Positions 8,230-18,645 are shown, numbered from the stretch's first letter. The stretch is 58,733 nt of DNA from Aerococcus sp. (GCA_030528285.1 JAUMZE010000008.1:1-58733), one strand, 5' to 3'. Notes: generated from the sequence alone by a model not told the origin. Numbers and translations: made by a program.

Positions 8230-8706
8230 CTATAAATTATTAATTGTTTCGTACCATTCGCCATTGGTGGCCTTGAGATAATGATAACCGAGGTGGCCCT
8301 TCTCATCAGTGAAACTGACCTCCCAAACAAATTGATCATTATCAACGCCGAGACGCGCTTCCCCGACTTTGGCTTTGGGGAGGTCATGTTGCGTAATCGA
8401 CAGCGCATTTTTCTCCGTGACCATGCCTTTTGCTTTGGTTGTTTTGGTTTTCTTCGTCTCTGGATCATAGGAGAAAAAGACTTCCTCCTTATTCTTATCC
8501 GGCCCCACAATGGTATAGGAGGTCGATTTCTTGTTCAAAATATAAAAGTGATCCACCCACATGACGCCCGACTCCTGCTCCGCCTTGACCAGGGTTTCAG
8601 CCTGGGCATGTGCTGTGAAGGATTGGGAATTTAAATAGACGCTCCAAATGGCTATATTGATGAGGATCACTGCCCCCAATAAAAAGTTAAAAAGACGTTT
8701 ACTCAT
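8230..8706 (-). CDS. ypmB: YpmB-like membrane-anchored protein (DUF5590/PepSY-like)
   Basis: A 158-residue protein with one N-terminal membrane helix (NFLLGAVILINIAIWSVYL) and an extracellular domain. That domain shows DHFYILNKKSTSYTIVG, a Lys/Thr-rich loop and FVWEVSFTDEKGHLGYHYL, typical of YpmB proteins with PepSY-like folds. No enzymatic motif is present and the function is unknown. It sits between dinG and aspC, as ypmB does in Bacillus, and shares their operon. A GGAGG-type site precedes the ATG. Confidence 0.75.
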   Translation of the reverse strand: MSKRLFNFLLGAVILINIAIWSVYLNSQSFTAHAQAETLVKAEQESGVMWVDHFYILNKKSTSYTIVGPDKNKEEVFFSYDPETKKTKTTKAKGMVTEKNALSITQHDLPKAKVGEARLGVDNDQFVWEVSFTDEKGHLGYHYLKATNGEWYETINNL

Positions 8707-8721
8707 AGCTAGCCACCTCCT

Positions 8722-11496
8722 TTAATCAAGCTTTTTCTCTGTTAAATCTGTCTGCTGGAGTGGCAGGCAGTGGAAAGATGCAGGTAATACTTTTTTGATG
8801 ATGTTGGCGTAACGACTCGTCAACAAGCGCTGATCAAATACAATGAGCGTATTCTCTCGTCCGTCCATTCGCCAGATACGCCCGAGCCACTGACTGAGGT
8901 CCACCAGCATATTCGGCAGAGCATAATCGCGGAAATACTGACGGTTATGTTTCGTTAGCCAATCATTCATGGCGAGTTCGTCCGCTTGATCCGGTGCTTT
9001 GAACGGCAAACGAGTGAGGACGTAACGATCAACATCCGCCTCGAAATGGATCCCCTCCCCAAAACTCATCAGCCCTAACAAGATACCTTGGCTGTCTTGT
9101 TCAAACTGCTGGCGTAATTTTGGGAGATAGTCGCCTTTGTGTTGGCTATAGATATGAAACGACAACGCCGGAGAGCCTTGTTCACTCAGCCAATGCTCTG
9201 TTGCTTGGAGGAGTTCCCGTGATTGGAAGAAAACCTGAATACGACCGGGACGTTGATGTTCATAGATTTGCTCCAACGATTTGCCCAGCCAAGCGCCTCC
9301 GTGGATGACGTTTCGTTTATCCATGGACGGCTCATCCGGGAAATAATAGCCCGTAGTGGTGGCCCCATACGTCTTCGGTGGATCGATCTGCTGGTACCAA
9401 TAATCACTCACTCCGAAGCGTTCGTCCAACTGACTGAACGCACGGTAAATTGGGAGCGCCTGACTCATCATCAGCCACTTCCCTGAAAAATCCTGGATGA
9501 GCGGTTCAAGCAGCATTTTGGGTTGGTAGACGGCTTTTTTCAATGTGTAATGGGCGATATTCTCCCCTTTGACTTCGGCTTTGAGGGCAAGATAGGACGT
9601 TTCATCCACCAATAATAACTGCTCCAATGTATCCTCTAACTGCTGCCACTGGCTCACCAGACGCTGCCAATGTAATGCTCGATTAGTTCTGGCTAACTGG
9701 TATTCCTTGACGTTCATGAAGAGGGACTGGAGCGCTTTTTTGAGATTACGCCCGTACACCCATAATTCAGAGAGCGGAAGGAACCACCCAGCCGCATGGA
9801 ACGCCGAGGTTGAGAGGAACTGCTCATATGCATGATTGGAGCGTTTCTTGACGGCGTCCTCGCGATATTGGTCGTCCAAACTATCTAATAAATAATGATA
9901 CGACTCAAACAAATGCTCTAGCGCAAAACCCGCTGCATAGAAATCGTCGCTCGTAGTGATCGTTTCATTCGGTTGTTCAAATCCCAGTGCTTCCTCCACG
10001 GTTTGAATCGCATGGTCCGTCTGTTGGAGGAGGGATTGCACATGTGACAGGGACAGATTGGGGGTGAGCTGTTCCTTGATGACAGACTGCAACTGATGAC
10101 ATTCGTCAATCACCATCACGCTTTCCTTGTCGAAATGGAGTTGGGTTTGTAAATCGTCCCAGTGCTTGATCAAGTACGCCTGATTGGTAACGATGATCCG
10201 TGCTTTGGCGGCTTCCTGCCACTGTTTCTGGGCAAAATCCACCTCAGCAAATGGCGAGATCGTAGCGTCCTGCTTCTGGGCGAGAGTCTGTACGCGACGC
10301 CAATATTCCACTTGCTGCAGACCGTGATTCAACTCCTCCAAGCGCCCTGTTTCTGTTTCAAAGAGCCACACGAGGGTTCCTAATGTCACGAGCACCGCAT
10401 TCTTAGCGAGATGTCCCCAGTTGTGGCGCTGGAAGGTTAGGAGTGCTTGAAAACCCGCGAGCGAAATATAATGATCCGCTGAAATCAAACGGGCATGGGG
10501 AATGTTTTCCCCTGTGAGTGCCTCTAGTTGTGGGATCGTCACATTCATCATCTGATCTACCAAAGCATTAGTAGGAACGGCGATCACAATTGGATGGGAC
10601 GGTGGTGTTTGTCGCCAAGCTGCATAGAGCGCCGCGAGGGATTTGCCGGCCCCCGCGTAAGCACTCAGAAATCCTACTTGCTGCTTCTGCTCTATAAATA
10701 GATCGAGCGCTTTGACCATCCGCACCTGGTCTTTTCTTAAGCAGATATCATTGTTTTGCCGGATGATCTGACGTGATTCATCCTCCCACTGAAAATCAGC
10801 AGTGCGTTTAGGCGGTCGTTTAGTGTCTCTCCCCCTCTGATGGAAGGTGAATGGCCCCACTGTTTGGCCCTTTAATGTATGGTGGTCATCGCGGTCGTTG
10901 TACCACTCATTCACGAACTGCCCTGTCTCTCGCAGCAGAAAGGATAAATATGGCCGGAGTTGTTTCATTAACGCTGACGGAAGCAGCTGAACTTTTGCTT
11001 TCGTCATCATTAAAACATCCGCGGTCGCTCGGGCATCGTGATAAGCCGTATGCGCCTGTTCCAGTTCAATTCCATATTCCTCGCAGAAGCTCCCCAAATG
11101 GTAACTGTGGGCACGCGGGTAGAAGACGCGGATCAATTCCACTGTGTCAATCCCCGGTAAATCGAGGGGCGGATATCCCGCGCGTTGGAAAGACTGACTC
11201 AAAAATTTGTAGTCGAAATTAATATTATGCGCCACAAAAACAGTACCCTGCAATTTCTCCCAGAGTGTCGGGGCAATCTCCTCAAACAAAGGCGCCTCCC
11301 GCACATCCTGGCTGCTGATACCGGTCAATTGGGTGATGTGAACCGGAATGGGGATCAGGGGCTGCACCAGCGTCGAAAATTCATCCACAATCTGGTCGTC
11401 CTCTACAAACACCGCGCCGATCTGAATAATCCGCTCACCGCGATTAAATTTTGGGCCGGTCGTTTCGAGATCAACAACCGCATAACGCGTACTCAT
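8722..11496 (-). CDS. dinG: DinG-family helicase with N-terminal 3'-5' exonuclease domain
   Basis: A 924-residue fusion. The N-terminal DEDDh exonuclease shows DLETTG near residue 9, AHNINFDYKFL and HTAYHDARATADVL. It is followed by an XPD/DinG-like superfamily-2 core with Walker A AYAGAGKS near 280, motif II VIDECHQLQ, and late motifs FGEGIHFEADVD and QWLGRIWRMDG. Firmicute DinG proteins with the epsilon-like domain act as nucleases rather than the iron-sulfur helicase of E. coli. No four-Cys cluster is obvious here. It is transcribed after cca and before ypmB, and is likely involved in nucleic-acid repair or processing. Confidence 0.88.
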   Translation of the reverse strand: MSTRYAVVDLETTGPKFNRGERIIQIGAVFVEDDQIVDEFSTLVQPLIPIPVHITQLTGISSQDVREAPLFEEIAPTLWEKLQGTVFVAHNINFDYKFLSQSFQRAGYPPLDLPGIDTVELIRVFYPRAHSYHLGSFCEEYGIELEQAHTAYHDARATADVLMMTKAKVQLLPSALMKQLRPYLSFLLRETGQFVNEWYNDRDDHHTLKGQTVGPFTFHQRGRDTKRPPKRTADFQWEDESRQIIRQNNDICLRKDQVRMVKALDLFIEQKQQVGFLSAYAGAGKSLAALYAAWRQTPPSHPIVIAVPTNALVDQMMNVTIPQLEALTGENIPHARLISADHYISLAGFQALLTFQRHNWGHLAKNAVLVTLGTLVWLFETETGRLEELNHGLQQVEYWRRVQTLAQKQDATISPFAEVDFAQKQWQEAAKARIIVTNQAYLIKHWDDLQTQLHFDKESVMVIDECHQLQSVIKEQLTPNLSLSHVQSLLQQTDHAIQTVEEALGFEQPNETITTSDDFYAAGFALEHLFESYHYLLDSLDDQYREDAVKKRSNHAYEQFLSTSAFHAAGWFLPLSELWVYGRNLKKALQSLFMNVKEYQLARTNRALHWQRLVSQWQQLEDTLEQLLLVDETSYLALKAEVKGENIAHYTLKKAVYQPKMLLEPLIQDFSGKWLMMSQALPIYRAFSQLDERFGVSDYWYQQIDPPKTYGATTTGYYFPDEPSMDKRNVIHGGAWLGKSLEQIYEHQRPGRIQVFFQSRELLQATEHWLSEQGSPALSFHIYSQHKGDYLPKLRQQFEQDSQGILLGLMSFGEGIHFEADVDRYVLTRLPFKAPDQADELAMNDWLTKHNRQYFRDYALPNMLVDLSQWLGRIWRMDGRENTLIVFDQRLLTSRYANIIKKVLPASFHCLPLQQTDLTEKKLD

Positions 11497-11513
11497 TCCA
11501 ATTCCTCACTTAC

Positions 11514-12821
11514 TTATGGTTTATTTGTCGTTCGTTTATTATTTAATAGGTAGTTGTACTGGTATTGATTGGCCAGATAGGAGAGAATCGCTTCCTTGTC
11601 ATTTGAAACCATTCCTATGACCACTGCTTCTTCCGCTGAACGGAGCATTTCCCCAATTTGAGGCTTTTCTTCGGGATGGAAGGTCTGGATAATATCCCCA
11701 CCATGAATCGCCAAGTCTTTTGGCGAGTGGATGGCGAGCTGTGCCCAAACTGCTTCTAATGCCTCCAGATCTGCAGGCGTATACTGCTGAGCCAAAATGT
11801 CACCTGCTGCCTGCTGCTGTTTGATCCAGTTTTCGATTTGTTCAGTCGCTTCGATTCCTACTGCATACACCCCGAGTGCTTCCCACGGGCCGACAACGCG
11901 GAGGTTCAATGCCTCTAACCAGGTATCGATCATTTGCTTTTGCTTGTTGGAGAGTTTCCATTCACCGGCGAGTGTTGCCGGACTGAGTGCTGAGGACGTG
12001 TGCTGCTCACTCATCCACAACAATACCGCCCACGCCAACTCTGCATGAGGGAAGCGCACTGCTCCTGATAATAAGTGTAGCATATCCATTAAGCTTTGCT
12101 GCTGTTGATTCAACAACGGACAGTAGCGATAGAGATCGGTTGTCATCATAATGTTCAACCCACGCTGCCAATTGGTCCCAATCCATAGTTTTTCCATTTC
12201 TACGCGGATCCGCTCCACTGCGATTTTTTCCAAGAGTGGGGCGTTGGATTGGAGGGCCGCTGTCGTATCCGGATCAATCGCAAAATCGAGTTGGCTCGCG
12301 AATCGCACAGCCCGCATCATCCGGAGTGCATCTTCATGGAATCGTTCCGTAGCTGTGCCTACCGCGCGGATGGTCTTTGCCTTTAGATCCTCCAAGCCCG
12401 TGAAATAATCATACACGGTGCCCGTCGCATCCATCGCCAGCGCATTAATCGTGAAATCGCGCCGCAGCAAATCATCTGCCAGCTGCCGCACAAATGTCAC
12501 ATGATCGGGGCGGCGATAGTCCTGGTAGGTGGATTCTGTTCGAAAGGTAGTGATTTCATAGGTTTCTCCATCCACCAAGGCCATCACCGTTCCATGTTCC
12601 AGCCCCACATCGAAATGCTTTGGAAAAATCGCCTGCACTTCGCTCGGATAGGCGGAAGTTGCGATATCGACGTCATTGATAACCTGTCCCAGGAGTGCAT
12701 CGCGGATCGATCCTCCTACGAAATATGCTTCAAAGCCGGCAGCTGTCAGACGGTCTAAGATGGGTTTGGCCTCTCTAAAGGCTGGTTGTTCCATTAATTG
12801 AGTTTTTAGTGTCTTGACCAT
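11514..12821 (-). CDS. cca: CCA tRNA nucleotidyltransferase
   Basis: Adds or repairs the 3' CCA end of tRNAs. The class II polymerase head shows YFVGGSIRDALLG, the metal pair in NDVDIATSA, RRDFTINALAMD and the ribose/nucleotide-binding FHEDALRMMRAVRFASQL. The neck and tail follow (IAVERIRVEMEKLW). AGGAGG sits 6 nt before the chosen ATG; a longer frame begins inside the upstream gene and is less likely. Only one base separates it from the TPR gene's stop codon, implying translational coupling. Length (about 435) suits the Firmicute family. Confidence 0.92.
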   Translation of the reverse strand: MVKTLKTQLMEQPAFREAKPILDRLTAAGFEAYFVGGSIRDALLGQVINDVDIATSAYPSEVQAIFPKHFDVGLEHGTVMALVDGETYEITTFRTESTYQDYRRPDHVTFVRQLADDLLRRDFTINALAMDATGTVYDYFTGLEDLKAKTIRAVGTATERFHEDALRMMRAVRFASQLDFAIDPDTTAALQSNAPLLEKIAVERIRVEMEKLWIGTNWQRGLNIMMTTDLYRYCPLLNQQQQSLMDMLHLLSGAVRFPHAELAWAVLLWMSEQHTSSALSPATLAGEWKLSNKQKQMIDTWLEALNLRVVGPWEALGVYAVGIEATEQIENWIKQQQAAGDILAQQYTPADLEALEAVWAQLAIHSPKDLAIHGGDIIQTFHPEEKPQIGEMLRSAEEAVVIGMVSNDKEAILSYLANQYQYNYLLNNKRTTNKP

Positions 12822-12822
12822 C

Positions 12823-14121
12823 TTATTCCTCCTCACCCCACGTTTCCTGGTTTAATAGATCATCATAGAGCCATTGAAATTCCGCTTGATCCTTGAGTGC
12901 TGGACGTTCCTGGAAAGCTAATTTTAGCGTGTGCCACTGTCCTTCTTCCCGTTCAAAAGTCAAATAGTCCAGCATAAAGCTATCATCCTGCTTCAACTTC
13001 GGATAGGCCTGTTCATAGTACGTCCTGGCTTTCTTGTAGTCTTCGTTCTCTTCATAGATTTTTCCAGCGAGCCAATCAAACTCCGGATCTTGAATATCAG
13101 TTGGTGCATCTTCCAGTACCACGAGTGCTTCTTCTGGGTGGTTCATCTGGAGACGTGTCCGCATCAGTAGTAATCGTGCGGTAATATTTTCATCATCGAG
13201 CGTTAAGAGCTGTTCAAGATCCTCGGCTCCCTCCTCGTCCTGTTTCAGGGCAAGATATAGCTTGGCGCGCTGCTGATAGAGGGTTTCCTGAAGCGGATTC
13301 TTCACAATTGCTTCATCCAGCACACGAATGGCTTTGGTTTCTTCATGGTAATAGGTCAATACCTGCGCATAAATGGGCAAGCAATACGCGGATAATTCGC
13401 CGTCCTCATAGAGTGGGGATAGGAGTGTATTCGCCTTTTCATAGTCTTCGGTTTCCACATAATAGATCGCCATCTGTTCCACTTCCGCTTGCGTCCGCTC
13501 AGCTTCTGGGATGGCTGCTAATAAATCCAACGCTTCTTCAAATTGGCCACTCTCTCCCAATGCTTCTCGGTAATGGGTCGTAGCTACCTGCATGGCTGCT
13601 TCATCCAGCGCATTGGGATCAGCGAGGAGGGATTGATAATACGGGAGTGCCTCCTGGAACCGTCCCTCACTGTAATTGAGTTCCGCGAGTCCGAGAATAA
13701 TCGCCGGTTCATCTGGGGCGAGGTCTCGGGCTTCTTTTAGCTTGATCTCACTCATTTCTGGGAAATAGAGTCCCTGATAAGCATCCGCCTGCATCAATAA
13801 AGCTTCCAAATAATAAGGAGACATCTCATCAATCACTAATAATTGATCCAGTGCTTCCTCAAACTCTCCATTGGCCATGTGCGCGTCTGCATTCAACAGC
13901 TTCCAGCGCTCACTATTAGGGAATAGTGCTTGAGCTTCCTGATAGAGTGACTGGGCATAAGGAATGAATCCTGCCGATTGAAAGTGATAGGCAGTCTGCG
14001 CCCAGAAATCTTCATCTGGATATTTCTCTAAGTCCATTTTGAGCGCCTCAAACGCTTCATTCGCTTGATCCACCTTGCCTTCACGCATCAAGCGAAAAAC
14101 TGTTTCCGTATAATCCGCCAT
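12823..14121 (-). CDS. tetratricopeptide-repeat protein
   Basis: A soluble protein of 432 residues made of about ten TPR-like helical pairs. Examples are the segments around YPDEDFWAQTAYHFQSAGF, SERWKLLNADAHMANGEFEEALDQL and EPAIILGLAELNYSEGRF. It is rich in Glu, Leu and Ala and lacks a signal peptide or membrane helix. Proteins of this type lie between hup and cca in many lactobacilli. The role is unknown; TPR folds usually scaffold protein complexes. A separate transcription start is likely after the hup terminator. Confidence 0.85.
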   Translation of the reverse strand: MADYTETVFRLMREGKVDQANEAFEALKMDLEKYPDEDFWAQTAYHFQSAGFIPYAQSLYQEAQALFPNSERWKLLNADAHMANGEFEEALDQLLVIDEMSPYYLEALLMQADAYQGLYFPEMSEIKLKEARDLAPDEPAIILGLAELNYSEGRFQEALPYYQSLLADPNALDEAAMQVATTHYREALGESGQFEEALDLLAAIPEAERTQAEVEQMAIYYVETEDYEKANTLLSPLYEDGELSAYCLPIYAQVLTYYHEETKAIRVLDEAIVKNPLQETLYQQRAKLYLALKQDEEGAEDLEQLLTLDDENITARLLLMRTRLQMNHPEEALVVLEDAPTDIQDPEFDWLAGKIYEENEDYKKARTYYEQAYPKLKQDDSFMLDYLTFEREEGQWHTLKLAFQERPALKDQAEFQWLYDDLLNQETWGEEE

Positions 14122-14260
14122 TATTCGATTCCTCCCCCATTCATTCCTCTATTATATTTCACTTTCCCCATTCCGTCCAAGTAATCACGTTTTCATGTAA
14201 ACACATGGAGTGATTGACGGTATTTCGTTCAGTCCGGCCGATTCAAAATTCCACTCAACC

Positions 14261-14290
14261 AAAAAAGACCAAGCTCATCACTTGGTCCTT
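14261..14290 (-). terminator. hup terminator
   Basis: On the minus strand GGACCAAG and CTTGGTC pair around a seven-base loop and are followed by six T. It lies 20 nt past the hup stop codon. Confidence 0.85.
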
Positions 14291-14310
14291 ATGATTCGAT
14301 CGATTACAGA

Positions 14311-14589
14311 TTAGTTTTTCACTGCATCTTTCAAAGCCTTCCCTGCTTTGAAGGCAGGAACTTTGCTTGCTGGAATTTCAATTTCTTCACCAGTTTGTGG
14401 GTTGCGTCCTTTGCGAGCCGCACGTTCACGGACTTCAAAGTTCCCAAAACCGATTACTTGAACGTTTTCACCATCTGCTAAGAATTCTTGAACAGAATCG
14501 AAAACAGCGTCCACGATTGGTTGAACATGTTTCTTTGGTTCGCCCACCGCATCCGCAACTTTTGTGACTAAGTCAGCTTTATTTGCCAT
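14311..14589 (-). CDS. hup: HU DNA-binding protein
   Basis: A 92-residue histone-like nucleoid protein. It begins [16 protein letters not shown] and has the HU signature [20 protein letters not shown] in the DNA-binding arm region, then [21 protein letters not shown] at the C-terminus. GGAGGAGGTG lies just before the chosen ATG; the longer reading frame is an artefact of the 5' leader. It has its own promoter and terminator, giving a short monocistronic and probably abundant mRNA. Confidence 0.95.
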   Translation of the reverse strand: MANKADLVTKVADAVGEPKKHVQPIVDAVFDSVQEFLADGENVQVIGFGNFEVRERAARKGRNPQTGEEIEIPASKVPAFKAGKALKDAVKN

Positions 14590-14670
14590 TCTGAATTCAC
14601 CTCCTCCGATAAACATCGGATGTTTATGAAGATTACTCTATCGAATATCCTCTAGAAATAATCCGTTATC

Positions 14671-14699
14671 AATATATCACAGAAAGCCCGTCATGACAA
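14671..14699 (-). promoter_or_regulatory. hup promoter
   Basis: On the minus strand TTGTCA (14694-14699) and TATATT (14671-14676) are 17 nt apart. The leader contains a small hairpin (AAACATC with ATGTTT) just upstream of the strong ribosome binding site. Confidence 0.75.
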
Positions 14700-14729
14700 C
14701 GTTATCTCCCTACTTTTAATAATTGAACA

Positions 14730-16043
14730 TTAGTGCCGTTCACGGGTAATTAAGTGGAGTGGCACCCCTTCAAAATCAAAGCTCGAACGGATCTGGTTAA
14801 TCAAGAAACGGGAATAACTAAAATGCATCAGCTTCTTGTCATTCACCATCGCAACAAAGGTAGGTGGTGCGGCCGATACCTGGGTGAGGTAGTACACGCG
14901 CAATTTCCGTCCCTTATCAGATGGTGCCGGATTAACACGGATGGCTTCTTCTAATACTTGATTCAGGACCGAGGATTGAATCCGGCGCTGATAGTTATCA
15001 TAAACCTGTTCAATGAGTGGGAGCAGTTGATCGAGACGTTGCTTGGTAACGGCTGATACAAACAGAATCGGCGCATAGTTCAAGAAGGCAAATTCATCTC
15101 TAATATCTTCCTCAAAACGCTTCAAGGTATGGTTATCCTTCTTCAGCGCATCCCACTTGTTCACGAGGATAATCACGCCTTTACCTGCTTCGTGCGCATA
15201 ACCGGCCACATTCTTATCTTGTTCGCGGATCCCTTCCTCCGCGTTCAAGACCATCACACAGATATCGCCACGATCAATCGCATCGTGGGAACGGATCACG
15301 CTATATTTCTCAGTCGGATCAGACACTTTACCGCGTTTTCGCATCCCGGCCGTATCAATAATCCGAAACTCGCGCTCATCAAAGGTAAAGTACGTGTCCA
15401 CCGCATCCCGGGTCGTTCCTGGAATGTCCGAAACAATGACGCGTTCTTCCCCTAAGATGGCATTCGTTAACGAAGACTTCCCGACATTTGGACGGCCAAT
15501 CAAGGCAAAGGAAATCACATCATCATTGACATTGCTCTCTTCATCGAGGGGTGAGCGTTGGAAGAGGGCATCCAACAAGTCCCCCAAGCCACGGCCATGT
15601 GCCCCAGAAATTGGATAAGGATCCCCCAATCCCAAGCTGTAGAACTGCCAAATATCTGCTTCTTGTTCGGGATTATCGACCTTGTTCACAGCTAAAAGAA
15701 CTGGCTTTTTGGAGCGATGCAAGACATGTGCGAGTTGCTCATCGGTCTTGGTGACACCCTCGCGTACATTCGTTAACATGACAATCACATCTGCATCATC
15801 CATCGCAATCTCCGCCTGGTAGCGAATCTGCGTCATAAAGTCTTCATTCTCAAATGTAATTCCACCAGTATCAATCACATTGTAGGCTTGATTCAACCAT
15901 TCCCCGCGCCCGTAAATGCGGTCACGCGTTACGCCCGGCGAATCTTCAACAATACTGATGCGTTCGCCCACGAGACGGTTAAAGATCGTGGATTTGCCGA
16001 CGTTCGGACGTCCAACAATCGCCACGGTTAATTTTTTACCCAT
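14730..16043 (-). CDS. der: ribosome-associated GTPase Der
   Basis: Tandem-domain GTPase needed for 50S subunit maturation. The first G domain has GRPNVGKST and NKVD; the second has [32 protein letters not shown] and NKWD. A KH-like C-terminal domain follows ([20 protein letters not shown]). About 437 residues, full length. I start at the ATG after GGAGGGGTTTG rather than the preceding TTG. It lies between rpsA and hup, its usual place in lactobacilli. Confidence 0.95.
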   Translation of the reverse strand: MGKKLTVAIVGRPNVGKSTIFNRLVGERISIVEDSPGVTRDRIYGRGEWLNQAYNVIDTGGITFENEDFMTQIRYQAEIAMDDADVIVMLTNVREGVTKTDEQLAHVLHRSKKPVLLAVNKVDNPEQEADIWQFYSLGLGDPYPISGAHGRGLGDLLDALFQRSPLDEESNVNDDVISFALIGRPNVGKSSLTNAILGEERVIVSDIPGTTRDAVDTYFTFDEREFRIIDTAGMRKRGKVSDPTEKYSVIRSHDAIDRGDICVMVLNAEEGIREQDKNVAGYAHEAGKGVIILVNKWDALKKDNHTLKRFEEDIRDEFAFLNYAPILFVSAVTKQRLDQLLPLIEQVYDNYQRRIQSSVLNQVLEEAIRVNPAPSDKGRKLRVYYLTQVSAAPPTFVAMVNDKKLMHFSYSRFLINQIRSSFDFEGVPLHLITRERH

Positions 16044-16122
16044 CAAACCCCTCCTTCTATTATTACTTGTTTATTAATTATCATAGCAAAAAATCGCTGC
16101 TTCATGATAACAAATGCCCATG

Positions 16123-16159
16123 AAAAAAACGACCGTAGACATCAACTGTCCCGGCCGCT
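16123..16159 (-). terminator. rpsA terminator
   Basis: On the minus strand CGGCCGGGACA pairs with TGTCTACGGTCG and is followed by seven T. It lies just after the rpsA stop codon and separates rpsA from der. Confidence 0.75.
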
Positions 16160-16180
16160 CATCGTCAAATTTATGACGGA

Positions 16181-17503
16181 TTATTCGTTATCATCCAAGT
16201 TCAAACCGAGGTCTTTCAATTGGTCACCTAAGAGGTCAGCCATTGAGAAACCAGATTCTTCTTCACCTTGGGAAGCGTTGTTTGAACGGTTGTTACGTGG
16301 AGCGCCACCTTTGTTGTTGCGGTTGTTGCGACGACGTGGTTGACGGCTACCACCCTTGTTGTCATCACCATTGTCTTCACGTGCTGGTGCTTCTTCCAAT
16401 GCTTTGATGGAGAGAGACAAGCGATGTGCTTCTGGATCTACATCTAACACTTTTACTTGAACTTCTTCATTTTCAGCTAATTTGTCAGAAGGATGGTTGA
16501 TGTGTTCATGAGCGATTTGAGAGATATGAACGAGACCCTCAACGCCTGGAAATACTTCAACGAACGCACCGAAGTCAACTAAGCGACGAACAGTTCCGGT
16601 CAATACAGAACCCTTAGGCGCTTTTTCTTCGATATTTTCCCATGGGCTTGGTTCAGCAGCCTTCATGGATAAGGAGATACGGCCACGTTCTTCGTCCAAA
16701 GACAAGATCTTTACTTTAACGGTTTGACCAACTTCGACTTCATCGCCTGGTTTGTCAACATGGTGGAATGCCATTTCAGAGATATGAACGAGTCCATCAA
16801 TGCCACCGAGGTCAATGAAAGCACCAAAGTTAGCTAAACGGGCAACCTTACCTTCAACGATCTGGCCTTCTTCAAATTGTTCCATCTTCTCTTCACGATC
16901 ACGGCGATGTTGTTCTGCCGCGATTTCCTTGTGGGACAAGATCAAACGGTTTTCGCTTGGGTCGATTTCAACGATTTGAACTTCCAATTCTTGGTCCTTG
17001 TATGGAGTGAAGTCACGAACAAAGTGATCTTCAACCATGGAAGCTGGAATAAATCCACGAACACCAGCGTCAACAACCATCCCACCTTTAACGATCTTCT
17101 TAACAGGAACGGTAATGGTTTCGCCGTTTTCTTTCTTCGTTGCTAACTCGTCCCATACTTTCTTCGCTTCTAAGCGACGACGGGAGAGCAAGAATGTTCC
17201 ATTTTCTTTGTCTTTGATTTGTTTAACAACAACTAAATCTAAGACGTCGCCAACCTTAGCCACTTCTTCTGGGCTTTCAATTGGTGATGATGAAATTTCA
17301 CGGAAAGGAACGACACCTTCAACACCGGCACCTTCAATCCCAACAATCAGCTGATTGTTTTCATCAATGGTTAATACTTCACCTTTAACAGTATCACCAA
17401 TTTTTACTTCTTTTGTTTCAGCAAGCATATCCTCCATAGATGGAATTTCTTCTTCGATTCCTTCTACTTGGTTGTTTGCTTGTTCTTCAAACTCATTTGC
17501 CAT
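16181..17503 (-). CDS. rpsA: S1 RNA-binding domain protein, ribosomal protein S1-like
   Basis: A 440-residue protein with four S1 OB-fold domains starting near 35, 115, 205 and 290. Each carries motifs such as VEGVVPFREI, RGFIPASMV, IDGLVHISEM and VEGLVHISQI. The tail is rich in Arg, Asn and Gly (RRRNNRNNKGG), a likely unstructured RNA-binding segment, and then acidic. Gram-positive versions have fewer domains than E. coli S1. It is found after cmk in most Firmicutes, as here. Confidence 0.92.
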   Translation of the reverse strand: MANEFEEQANNQVEGIEEEIPSMEDMLAETKEVKIGDTVKGEVLTIDENNQLIVGIEGAGVEGVVPFREISSSPIESPEEVAKVGDVLDLVVVKQIKDKENGTFLLSRRRLEAKKVWDELATKKENGETITVPVKKIVKGGMVVDAGVRGFIPASMVEDHFVRDFTPYKDQELEVQIVEIDPSENRLILSHKEIAAEQHRRDREEKMEQFEEGQIVEGKVARLANFGAFIDLGGIDGLVHISEMAFHHVDKPGDEVEVGQTVKVKILSLDEERGRISLSMKAAEPSPWENIEEKAPKGSVLTGTVRRLVDFGAFVEVFPGVEGLVHISQIAHEHINHPSDKLAENEEVQVKVLDVDPEAHRLSLSIKALEEAPAREDNGDDNKGGSRQPRRRNNRNNKGGAPRNNRSNNASQGEEESGFSMADLLGDQLKDLGLNLDDNE

Positions 17504-17689
17504 AAACTATAAATCCTCTCCTAAATAGTACTAACCATTGACTTTATGCCAATGAATACAAAACACATTGTAGCATGAAAAAAACAGGTTGACAATCATC
17601 AGCCACGAAAATCCTTAATTTTTCTTAAAAGATCAGTCTTTTTTGGCGGTTGTTTCCTAAAAGTGAGTGAGGAAGGTAACCACTATCCC

Positions 17690-17783
17690 CTCTGCCTGTA
17701 AAGCCTTTTCTTCAAAAGATGGTTTATGAGTGCTCCAATTTTCTCCGCTTTCTTTCAGTAAGATTGCTTTATGAGCATGCCCC
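17690..17783 (-). repeat. weak degenerate repeats downstream of cmk
   Basis: Reading the minus strand from the cmk stop, GGGGCATGCTCATAAAGCAA recurs about 46 nt later as GGAGCACTCATAAACCATC. Purine-rich segments of similar length lie between them. The spacing suggests units of about 23 bp. It resembles the clearer arrays elsewhere in the window, but only two units are convincing. Confidence 0.35.
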
Positions 17784-18476
17784 TTAGCTTTCCTTTCTCA
17801 AGTGTTCTCGGATGATCGCTAACATTTTTTGTTCTACCTCATCAATCGAAAGGATGGTGGAATCAATCTGATAGGCATCCTCTGCTGCTTTCAGGGGGCT
17901 GGTTTTACGCGTGGAATCAAACTGGTCGCGCCGTTTAATGTCATCCACTAATTCCTCCAGTGTCTGGGTCGAATACCCCTTTGCTTGGTTCTCCAGGAAG
18001 CGGCGTTTGGCCCGTTCCTGTGCGGAGGCCACGAGGAAGAATTTCACTTCAGCATCCGGCAATACCACGGTTCCAATGTCACGGCCGTCCATCACTATCC
18101 CGGAATGGGTGTGCGCATAGTGGCGTTGCTGTTCGACGAGATGGCGTCTAACGCGGGGCACTGCCGAATATGCGGATACCTCTTGATTTACGGCTTTGGA
18201 GCGAATCAGCGGCGTCACATTCTCCCCATTGCACCAAACCTCCTGCTCTCCCTCTTCATTCACCGCAAACTCAATCGAAAGCTGGTTGAGAAGGTGCTCC
18301 AACCCCTCTTCATCTGTTGAGGAGACCCCTTGATCGAGCGCGATTTTTGTCACAGTGCGATACATCGCGCCTGTATCCAGATAGACATATTGTAATGCTT
18401 GGGCGAGGCGTTTGGCGAGGGTACTCTTCCCCGAGGATGCCGGTCCATCGATTGCGATATTGATGTCTTTTTCCAT
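17784..18476 (-). CDS. cmk: cytidylate kinase
   Basis: Phosphorylates CMP and dCMP. The P-loop IDGPASSGKST lies close to the N-terminus. It is followed by YLDTGAMYRTVT, the VMDGRDIGTVVLPDA nucleotide-binding signature and the lid region AKRRFLENQAKG. I choose the ATG preceding EKDINIAIDG, since AAGGGA lies just before it and other Cmk proteins start there. The longer frame would add about 19 unrelated residues. About 230 residues, full length. It is followed by a repeat-containing gap and rpsA. Confidence 0.93.
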   Translation of the reverse strand: MEKDINIAIDGPASSGKSTLAKRLAQALQYVYLDTGAMYRTVTKIALDQGVSSTDEEGLEHLLNQLSIEFAVNEEGEQEVWCNGENVTPLIRSKAVNQEVSAYSAVPRVRRHLVEQQRHYAHTHSGIVMDGRDIGTVVLPDAEVKFFLVASAQERAKRRFLENQAKGYSTQTLEELVDDIKRRDQFDSTRKTSPLKAAEDAYQIDSTILSIDEVEQKMLAIIREHLRKES

Positions 18477-18645
18477 AACCGTCCCTTCATTTCTGCTAGC
18501 TAAAGTTGCCTGTTGATCCATCGTTTCACTCATTTCAGTGGTTCTTTTTGGACCCTGTTAACATCCATTCGTTTGATTGGATGCTCCCGTGCTTAGTCTT
18601 ATTCATCCTGATCTATTCTAACTGACCGAGTGCGATTTGCCCACG

